Source of the DNA: an uncultured Oscillospiraceae bacterium
GTDB lineage: Bacteria > Bacillota_A > Clostridia > Oscillospirales > Oscillospiraceae
Assembly: GCA_900762245.1 (NCBI GenBank)
Contig: CAAFFR010000200.1
Span: forward strand, 1-10,620
Direction: 5' to 3'
Length of the DNA: 10,620 nt
Below the pieces are notes generated by a model. That model had not been told where the DNA came from, did no database searches, and saw only the letters and a program-made list of their open reading frames with translations. This document shows positions 6,482 to 10,620 of the stretch, piece by piece; within the stretch, counting starts at the first letter, position 1; each line of letters begins with the position of its first letter. The position numbers and the translations under genes were made by a program.

Positions 6482-6958
6482 ATGGAAAAGATCACAAGCT
6501 TTACCATTGACCATATCAAGCTGCAGCCGGGCCTTTATGTTTCACGGAAAGACAAGGTGGGCGCGGAAACTGTCACCACCTTCGACCTGCGCATGACCAA
6601 GCCCAACGGCGAGCCGGTGATGAACACGGCAGAGATGCACACCATGGAGCATCTGGCGGCAACTTATCTGCGCAACGAGCCCAACTGGAAGGAAAAGGTA
6701 CTGTATTTCGGCCCCATGGGCTGCCGTACCGGCTTCTACCTGCTGCTCTCCGGTGATTACGAATCCAGGGATGTAGTGCCGCTGGTTCTGGACTGCTTCC
6801 GCTTCATCCGGGATTTCCGGGGAGAAGTTCCCGGTGCCAGCGCAAAGGACTGCGGAAATTTCCTGGATATGAATCTGCCCATGGCCAACTACTGGGGCGA
6901 AAAATATGCTGCCCTGCTGGAAAACATTGACGAGAGCCGGCTGGTTTATCCGGAATGA
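6482..6958 (+). CDS. luxS: S-ribosylhomocysteine lyase (AI-2 synthase)
   Basis: LuxS cleaves S-ribosylhomocysteine to homocysteine and 4,5-dihydroxypentane-2,3-dione, the precursor of autoinducer-2, in the cytoplasm. The protein has 158 residues, the normal family size. The metal-binding HTMEHL motif gives His53 and His57 with catalytic Glu56. The third metal ligand is Cys124 in KDCGNF, where ECGN is more usual. The catalytic cysteine is Cys81 in MGCRTGFYL. The N-terminal SFTIDH and the RMTKPN block are also characteristic. All key residues are present, so it should be active. The ATG follows AAAGG (6469-6473). The next gene is the nucleosidase acting one step earlier in the same pathway, 26 bases downstream, so the two form an operon. 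Confidence 0.97.
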   Translation: MEKITSFTIDHIKLQPGLYVSRKDKVGAETVTTFDLRMTKPNGEPVMNTAEMHTMEHLAATYLRNEPNWKEKVLYFGPMGCRTGFYLLLSGDYESRDVVPLVLDCFRFIRDFRGEVPGASAKDCGNFLDMNLPMANYWGEKYAALLENIDESRLVYPE

Positions 6959-6984
6959 CAGTGAGGATGTGGAGGTAAAAAACG

Positions 6985-7683
6985 ATGACAAAACTTGGTA
7001 TTATCGGCGCGATGCGCATTGAAGTGGAAACACTGCTGGATAAAATGGAAAATGTGACCATGACAAAGCATGCCTGGTCCGAATATTATGAGGGAACGCT
7101 GGAGGGCCTGGATGTGGTAGTGGTCCAGTGCGGTGTGGGCAAGGTCAATGCCGCCATGTGTGCCCAGATCCTGTGCAGCTGCTACGGTGTGACCCATCTG
7201 GTGAATACCGGCATCGCCGGTTCCCTCTGTGCCGATCTGGACATCGGCGACCTGGTGGTGAGCCGGGACGCAATGTATCATGATTTTGACTGCAATGCTT
7301 TTGGCTACCCCAGCGGTAAGGTCCCCGGCATGGATGTCATTGCCTTCCCGGCAGATGAAACCATGATGGGCTATGCCTTTGCGGCGGCAGAGGCAGTCAA
7401 TCCCGGTCACACCAGGATCGGCCGTGTTGCCAGCGGCGATCAGTTCGTGGCGGAAAAGGCACTGAAGGAAAAGATCATTGCCACCACCCAGGGTCTGTGC
7501 ACCGAAATGGAGGGCGCTGCCATTGCCCAGACGGCTTACCGTAACGGCATTCCCTTCGTCATCCTTCGTGCCATCTCTGATAAGGCCGACGACAGTGCCG
7601 AGATGGATTACCCCACCTTCGAGCGCATTGCCGCCCACCGCTGCGCAGAGGTGACCTGCCGTCTGGCGGCGCAGTTAAAATAA
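6985..7683 (+). CDS. mtnN: 5'-methylthioadenosine/S-adenosylhomocysteine nucleosidase
   Basis: MTA/SAH nucleosidase (Pfs) removes adenine from S-adenosylhomocysteine, giving S-ribosylhomocysteine for LuxS, and also from methylthioadenosine. The protein has 232 residues, normal for the family. The N-terminal LGIIGAM opens the nucleosidase fold. Glu13 corresponds to E. coli Glu12, Glu176 in TEMEGAA to Glu174, and Asp199 in AISDKAD to the catalytic Asp197. The segments QCGVGKVNAA and VNTGIAG form the substrate and catalytic-water pocket. GGAGGT lies at 6971-6976, eight bases before the ATG. Together with luxS the cell can run the two-step detoxification of S-adenosylhomocysteine with AI-2 as by-product. 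Confidence 0.96.
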   Translation: MTKLGIIGAMRIEVETLLDKMENVTMTKHAWSEYYEGTLEGLDVVVVQCGVGKVNAAMCAQILCSCYGVTHLVNTGIAGSLCADLDIGDLVVSRDAMYHDFDCNAFGYPSGKVPGMDVIAFPADETMMGYAFAAAEAVNPGHTRIGRVASGDQFVAEKALKEKIIATTQGLCTEMEGAAIAQTAYRNGIPFVILRAISDKADDSAEMDYPTFERIAAHRCAEVTCRLAAQLK

Positions 7684-7688
7684 TAAAT

Positions 7689-7718
7689 GTAGGGAACGGC
7701 ACGCAGGCCGTTCCCTAC
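7689..7718. terminator. Terminator hairpin shared by mtnN and the convergent XRE gene
   Basis: GTAGGGAACGGC (7689-7700) pairs perfectly with GCCGTTCCCTAC (7707-7718) around ACGCAG. In the leftward direction the flanking sequence is T-rich (ATTTATTATTTT), giving a fair terminator for the XRE gene. In the rightward direction only TTATAATA follows, a weaker tail for mtnN. The stop codon of the XRE gene (7715-7717) is inside the stem. Confidence 0.75.
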
Positions 7719-7939
7719 TTATAATATGGTTTGGAATTATTGGTCAAGCCGAGAATGTAGTCGGTAGAGGTTTTGTACAACTGGGCAAGACGGATCAGCA
7801 CATCGGTGGGAATATCCCGTAAACCCCGTTCGTAGCGGCTGTACTGGGGCTGCTTCATGTGCAGATAGTCCGCTATATCCTGCTGGGACATATCGTGATC
7901 TTCCCGCAGATCCTTTAGTCGGGGGTAGTAATTATCCAC
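7715..7939 (-). CDS. Small XRE-family helix-turn-helix regulator
   Basis: From a GTG at 7937-7939 the protein has 74 residues and is almost entirely one Cro/C1-type domain. It begins DNYYPRLKDLREDHDMSQQD, continues through IADYLHMKQ and the recognition-helix region QYSRYERG, and ends TDYILGLTNNSKPYYK. This GTG was chosen because the family usually starts just before the PRLKDLRE block and an AGGTG lies five bases upstream. In-frame ATGs at 7957 and 7963 would add 6 or 8 residues but have no ribosome binding site. It is divergent from the membrane-protein gene at 8048. Two matching inverted repeats lie in the shared control region, so it probably represses both itself and that gene (inferred). 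Confidence 0.85.
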   Translation of the reverse strand: MDNYYPRLKDLREDHDMSQQDIADYLHMKQPQYSRYERGLRDIPTDVLIRLAQLYKTSTDYILGLTNNSKPYYK

Positions 7940-7955
7940 ACAAACACCTGCTCCC

Positions 7956-7971
7956 ATAACCATTTGGTGTT
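7956..7971. promoter_or_regulatory. Putative operator copy 1 (ATAACC-N4-GGTGTT)
   Basis: ATAACC (7956-7961), four bases, then GGTGTT (7966-7971) form an imperfect version of the perfect repeat at 8010-8025. The site overlaps the first bases of the -35 box of the rightward promoter. XRE proteins typically bind short palindromes of this size. Confidence 0.5.
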
Positions 7972-7998
7972 GACATGGTAGCACATTTATTGTATAAT
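7970..7998 (+). promoter_or_regulatory. Consensus sigma-A promoter for the two-TM protein gene
   Basis: TTGACA (7970-7975), a 17-base spacer and TATAAT (7993-7998) match the consensus at every position. The start of transcription is predicted near 8005, giving a leader of about 43 bases. A promoter this strong normally needs a repressor, which fits the operators on both sides. Confidence 0.88.
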
Positions 7999-8009
7999 TC
8001 TTCAAAAGC

Positions 8010-8025
8010 ATAACCACACGGTTAT
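8010..8025. promoter_or_regulatory. Putative operator copy 2 (ATAACC-N4-GGTTAT)
   Basis: ATAACC (8010-8015), ACAC, then GGTTAT (8020-8025) form a perfect 6-bp inverted repeat just downstream of the predicted start site. A protein bound here would block the rightward promoter. The left half-site sequence and the four-base spacing match copy 1; the copies are 54 bases apart centre to centre. Confidence 0.6.
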
Positions 8026-8047
8026 TATATAGAGGAGGTATCTGCAA

Positions 8048-8494
8048 ATGAAACTGAAAATTCTGGTGAAGCTGGTGGAAAAATTCTTAGGAGCCACCTA
8101 TTCGGAGGATCAGCCCCGGGCGGACATGTATCTGCCGGAACGGCTGCTGGCCATGGCGCTTGTATTTCTGGCAGGCGGTACGGTGTTTGGGGTGCTGTTC
8201 CTGCTGACAAAGACCCTCTGGATGGTACTGGCGGCAGTGGGCGGTCTGGCTTTCGGCATAGTGGCCCTGCTGTGCTGGAAAAACCAGTCTATCCGCATGA
8301 TCTCGGATGAGGAATTTGAGTATACCACCTTTCTGGGCAATACTTACCGCTATGCATTTAAGGACATTACCGGCCTGCGGAAGAATCAGGATTCCCTGAC
8401 ACTGTTTGTGGGGGAAAAGAAGGTACATATCGAATCTATGGCCATCATTACCGAACGGCTTGCACAGCGGATCAATCAGGAGCTGGCGCAATAA
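8048..8494 (+). CDS. Two-transmembrane protein with PH-like C-terminal domain
   Basis: A 148-residue protein not recognised as a named family. Two hydrophobic segments (about 33-53 and 58-78) form a hairpin in the membrane. The cytoplasmic C-terminal part (about 80-148) starts NQSIRMISDEEFEYTTFLGN and reads like a small bacterial PH-type domain: a strand-rich series (YRYAFKDITGL, DSLTLFVGEKKVHIES) closed by a helix (ITERLAQRINQEL). An excellent AGAGGAGGT lies at 8031-8039. It is driven by a consensus promoter and is divergent from a small XRE gene, so it is probably repressed under ordinary conditions. Such pairs often deal with membrane or envelope conditions, but nothing in this sequence fixes the role. 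The PH-like assignment is by pattern only. Confidence 0.75.
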   Translation: MKLKILVKLVEKFLGATYSEDQPRADMYLPERLLAMALVFLAGGTVFGVLFLLTKTLWMVLAAVGGLAFGIVALLCWKNQSIRMISDEEFEYTTFLGNTYRYAFKDITGLRKNQDSLTLFVGEKKVHIESMAIITERLAQRINQELAQ

Positions 8495-8497
8495 AAA

Positions 8498-8533
8498 CAA
8501 AAGGGAACGGCCTTAGACTGCCGTTCCCTTTTG
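8498..8533. terminator. Bidirectional Rho-independent terminator
   Basis: CAAAAGGGAACGGC (8498-8511) pairs over 14 bases with GCCGTTCCCTTTTG (8520-8533) around CTTAGACT. It has A4 on one side and T4 on the other, so it can stop the rightward two-TM gene and the leftward nitroreductase gene. Its core is the same GGGAACGGC palindrome as at 7689-7718. Confidence 0.88.
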
Positions 8534-8555
8534 CTTTATGTTCATATGAAATCTG

Positions 8556-9422
8556 TTACAGTGCTGCGGTTGCAATGAGTTTGTGGTCTCTGGGGATCTG
8601 CAGACCGTCTGCGGATACATCGAAGTTCCAGCGAAGTTTGCCGGCCCAGTTTTCTGCCACGGCGCTGAAGTGCAGCAGTACGATGCCGAGGCTCAGATCG
8701 CCGTCAATCTGGGTGTTATAACTGTCGGGGCGGCTGACGAGGCTGATGCTTCCATCGTGGAGCAGGAAGCCGTAAGACTGCCGGTTTAAGTAGCTGGGAG
8801 CCAGAGAAGCTGCGAACAGAGCTTCCCACAGCATATCATCAAAGAAGCCGATGCACCGGTCCAAATCCCGGTTATTGCCCCAGGTATCGACAAAGGCCAG
8901 ATCATTGACGCTGCGCTTGGGCTCCATATAGCGGTACTTTGCCTTGATGTCCACATCGGACATGCTGCGGATATTCAGGCGAAGCCGCTTGACTGCCTTT
9001 TTACCGTAGCCGAAGGCGGCAATGGCCACCACATCCATGGGAGATTCGATGCCGAGGATGTCTTTAATTTCATCACTGTCGGTAAAGGTCAGCCAGCAGC
9101 TGTCCAATTCCAGGTCGTTCAGCTTCAGCAGCAGATCCTGCATGATGTAACCGGCGTTCAGATGGGCCAGTTCCTGCTTTTCAGACAACAGCACCAGATA
9201 CTGGGGTGCACCCACCAGGAACTGATTGTAACCGGCAGCACCTTCCAATGCGCCCCGGGCAGCGGTATCAAAGACCAGAAGAGAGGTCTTCAGTTCCGGC
9301 ACCAGACGGCGGACAGAGTTGTAATAGTAGTTCTTAAGGGTTTCCAGGATGGAGAAGGGAACCTGTTTGTCGGTAAATTCCCGGAAAGACTTTCTGTTCT
9401 GGATCAATGCACTGTAATTCAT
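8556..9422 (-). CDS. Nitroreductase-family protein
   Basis: A 288-residue protein. It starts MNYSALIQNRKSFREFTDKQ, the usual opening of nitroreductase-fold flavoproteins, where the R-x-S-x-R-x-F segment contacts FMN phosphate. Further family features are the mid-region GYIMQDLLLKLNDLELDSCW and the block AIAAFGYGKKA. The length exceeds that of simple nitroreductases (about 180-220) and fits the putative TM nitroreductase type found in Clostridia, with a divergent second half (about 180-288). The start at 9422 is chosen because AAGGAGG lies seven bases upstream. The same frame stays open a further 39 codons to 9539, but that stretch is the promoter region. The substrate is unknown. Confidence 0.85.
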   Translation of the reverse strand: MNYSALIQNRKSFREFTDKQVPFSILETLKNYYYNSVRRLVPELKTSLLVFDTAARGALEGAAGYNQFLVGAPQYLVLLSEKQELAHLNAGYIMQDLLLKLNDLELDSCWLTFTDSDEIKDILGIESPMDVVAIAAFGYGKKAVKRLRLNIRSMSDVDIKAKYRYMEPKRSVNDLAFVDTWGNNRDLDRCIGFFDDMLWEALFAASLAPSYLNRQSYGFLLHDGSISLVSRPDSYNTQIDGDLSLGIVLLHFSAVAENWAGKLRWNFDVSADGLQIPRDHKLIATAAL

Positions 9423-9461
9423 ATGAGCGCCTCCTTGTATGCTTTTTTGTTTTATGGCCTT

Positions 9462-9502
9462 ATTATACGGAAATGTTTTCCTTGCTTCCGTGATAAAATC
9501 AC
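9462..9502 (-). promoter_or_regulatory. Nitroreductase promoter with upstream palindromes
   Basis: Reading leftward there is a perfect TATAAT -10 (9462-9467) but no good -35 box. GGAAA-TGT-TTTCC (plus-strand reading, 9469-9481) occupies the spacer. GTGAT-AAA-ATCAC (9490-9502) is centred about 41 bases upstream of the predicted start near 9455. A poor -35 with a palindrome at that distance is the layout of an activator-dependent (class II CRP/FNR-like) promoter. The minus-strand reading TGTGATTTTATCAC resembles that family's half-sites, but with unusual spacing. Confidence 0.45.
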
Positions 9503-9519
9503 ACATTTGGCGCCCTGTT

Positions 9520-10026
9520 TCACAGATTGCATAAGGCATCCCACTGCTGAAGAAGCCAAAGGGTCATCTCTTTGCTGGTTTCAAAAAGCTCCTGATATTT
9601 TTCCTGCTCCGAGAACCATGCCACGCAGACAAACTGGTTGGCAAGGATCACATAGGGGATAGTCCGGTGTTCGGCATTTGTCAGATGCACCACGCTGTCA
9701 TAGCCCAGAAGAATATCCCGGTAAGTATCCAGTCAGATGTCACGGCCGGTGCCAAAGGTTTCCGACAGCACTGCCGTGGCGGCATGGCAGGGATCATAGA
9801 TCCGCACATTCCGTTCGGCAAGATCGAAATCCAGAAATCCCTACCGGTCATCAGCGTGGATGATATTGCCGGGATTGACGGTGTATTTCAGAACGAAAGC
9901 TTCTCCGACATAAAAGGCGTTTTCGTTCCTGTTTCCGTTGCCTTCATAATAAATATCTGTAATGGTTTCTTCGCCCAGAATCCGGTGCTGCAAAAGCTGG
10001 GCGGCTTTTTTATGGGTAACAGTCAT
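9520..10026 (-). pseudogene. Aminoglycoside phosphotransferase-family gene, degraded
   Basis: From an ATG at 10024-10026, with GGAGG eight bases upstream, one frame can be followed for 169 codons to a TGA at 9520-9522. It is broken by TAG at 9841-9843 and TGA at 9733-9735. The N-terminal lobe is recognisable (YYEGNGNRNENAFYVGEAF, then VLKYT with the nucleotide-binding Lys). It jumps directly to NPGNII, so the middle of the kinase, including the catalytic HxD segment, is missing. The C-terminal lobe resumes after the first stop with GFLDFDLAERNVRIYDPC, the metal-binding D-F-D block. Family members are about 300 residues, so roughly 150 have been lost without a frame change. Both stops fall where related proteins, as I recall them, carry Trp, consistent with TGG changed to TAG and to TGA. 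The product cannot be functional as a kinase. Confidence 0.8.
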
Positions 10027-10080
10027 GTGCTCTTCCTCCATAAGGCTGATCCTGTAGGGCGTTTTGCCCGGCAGGACTGC

Positions 10081-10118
10081 AAAAAAACGTCGAAAAGCCC
10101 CAAAGGGGATTTTCGACG
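10081..10118 (-). terminator. Rho-independent terminator of spoVAC
   Basis: On the plus strand, CGTCGAAAA-G-CCCC (10088-10101) pairs with GGGG-A-TTTTCGACG (10105-10118) with one mismatch and an AAA loop. Seven A's at 10081-10087 become a T7 tail for leftward transcription. It lies 33 bases beyond the spoVAC stop. Confidence 0.88.
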
Positions 10119-10123
10119 GCCTG

Positions 10124-10148
10124 AGAGAACGGCGCAAAGCCGTTCTCT
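10124..10148. repeat. Short palindrome beyond spoVAC, GAACGGC type
   Basis: AGAGAACGGC (10124-10133) pairs with GCCGTTCTCT (10139-10148) around GCAAA. It has no T-run on either side and sits three bases beyond the spoVAC stop, before the main terminator. Its core GAACGGC...GCCGTTC is shared with the hairpins at 7689-7718 and 8498-8533. Confidence 0.7.
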
Positions 10149-10151
10149 ACA

Positions 10152-10589
10152 TTAACATAAGGTTGTGATCCAATAAATAAAACCGTATACCACCGAAGCG
10201 GACACACCATACACAATCACCGGCCCTGCAATGGTGAACATCTTTGCTCCAACTCCGAGAATAAACCCTTCGGTTTTAAATTCCACGGCGGGGGCGGCGA
10301 TGGCGTTGGCGAAGCCGGTGATGGGCACCAGGGTTCCGGCTCCTGCGTGTTTGGCAATGTTGTCGTACAGACTTAAGCCTGTCAGCAGAGCAGACAGGCT
10401 CACCAGGGTGATGGATGTGGCAGTGCCGGCGGCATCCTTCTCAAGTCCCCATGCGCTGTAGCAGTTCATAAATATCTGGCCGATGACGCAGATCAGTCCG
10501 CCGATCCAGAAGGCGCTGAAGCAGTCGCGGAAAATGGGCGATTTGGGCGCCATATCTTCCACCAGTTTTCCGTATTCCTTTTCCGTCAT
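10152..10589 (-). CDS. spoVAC: Stage V sporulation protein AC
   Basis: SpoVAC is an inner-membrane component of the SpoVA channel, which moves dipicolinic acid into the forespore and releases it on germination; B. subtilis SpoVAC also behaves as a mechanosensitive channel (known). This protein has 145 residues, near the family length. It opens with a soluble N-terminus ending KSPIFRDCFSAFWIGGLICV, closely matching the family. The central family signatures are ALLTGLSLYDNIAKHAGAGT, LVPITGFANAIAAPAVEFK and GFILGVGAKMFTIAGPVIVYG, with several membrane segments. The ATG at 10587-10589 has GGAGG six bases upstream (10596-10600). The gene is normally followed by spoVAD, but here hairpins and a pseudogene follow, so it is the last gene of its unit. 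Forespore sigma-G control is expected from the family, but the promoter is outside the window. Confidence 0.95.
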   Translation of the reverse strand: MTEKEYGKLVEDMAPKSPIFRDCFSAFWIGGLICVIGQIFMNCYSAWGLEKDAAGTATSITLVSLSALLTGLSLYDNIAKHAGAGTLVPITGFANAIAAPAVEFKTEGFILGVGAKMFTIAGPVIVYGVSASVVYGFIYWITTLC

Positions 10590-10620
10590 AAGATCCCTCC
10601 GGGGATAGCATTTCCAAAAG

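Noticed and set aside
6946..7638. 230-codon open frame on the minus strand opposite mtnN
   Set aside because: The plus-strand protein has all catalytic residues of MTA/SAH nucleosidase. The reverse frame has no recognisable domain or ribosome binding site.
9423..9539. Longer nitroreductase start adding 39 residues
   Set aside because: The extension covers the TATAAT box and palindromes and has no homology-like content. AAGGAGG lies directly before the ATG at 9422.
9733..9843. TAG and TGA in the phosphotransferase frame read as recoded amino acids (pyrrolysine, selenocysteine or altered code)
   Set aside because: The gene also lacks its catalytic middle. The other genes here use TAG and TGA as ordinary stops, and no insertion element is seen, so pseudogenisation is simpler.
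9162..10155. Two open frames on the plus strand (9162-9662 and 9667-10155)
   Set aside because: They are antisense to the nitroreductase start and the phosphotransferase pseudogene, have no ribosome binding sites and show no family resemblance.
1..10620. CRISPR array or tandem repeats
   Set aside because: No regularly spaced repeated units were seen; the only repeats are isolated palindromes and paired operator copies.

Overview
The window looks like chromosomal DNA of a spore-forming Clostridia bacterium, probably an Oscillospiraceae/Ruminococcaceae-type gut Firmicute. The reasons are the spoVAC gene, strong AGGAGG-type ribosome binding sites, sigma-A style promoters, abundant Rho-independent terminators and moderate GC content. 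Species cannot be named from the sequence alone.

Layout. (1) 1-81, minus: the first 27 codons of a probable IS5-type transposase running off the left edge. (2) 82-438: non-coding, with several inverted repeats and a near-consensus promoter. (3) 439-2818, plus: a translationally coupled three-gene unit of an XRE-type repressor, a small membrane-anchored DUF4760-like protein of visibly AT-richer composition, and a large serine recombinase. This is most likely a small integrated element or its remnant. The recombinase stop codon lies inside a 15-bp terminator hairpin. (4) 2819-3141: non-coding, with three hairpins and then a promoter. (5) 3142-6385, plus: an SPFH-domain protein with three C-terminal zinc ribbons, a tail-anchored zinc-ribbon protein and a secreted/membrane TPM-domain protein. 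This matches the Bacillus subtilis ydjI, ydjG and ydjH set but has no pspA (ydjF) gene beside it. (6) 6424-7718, plus: luxS and mtnN with their own promoter. Together they convert S-adenosylhomocysteine to adenine, homocysteine and the AI-2 precursor. (7) 7715-8533: a divergent pair, a small XRE regulator (minus) and a two-TM protein with a PH-like tail (plus). Their shared control region carries a perfect TTGACA-17-TATAAT promoter flanked by two copies of an ATAACC-N4-GGTTAT-type operator. (8) 8556-9422, minus: a nitroreductase-family gene with a palindrome at about -41 of its predicted promoter. (9) 9520-10026, minus: a decayed aminoglycoside-phosphotransferase-family gene with an internal deletion and two in-frame stop codons. 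(10) 10081-10589, minus: spoVAC with two downstream hairpins.

Functional themes are a mobile-element block, a membrane-stress/scaffold operon, methyl-cycle detoxification with AI-2 synthesis, a self-regulated XRE/membrane-protein switch, and sporulation. The most interesting points are the PspA-less SPFH/zinc-ribbon/TPM operon, the recombinase operon with its AT-rich membrane-protein passenger, the paired operators around 7956-8025, and a recurring GGGAACGGC palindrome at gene ends.
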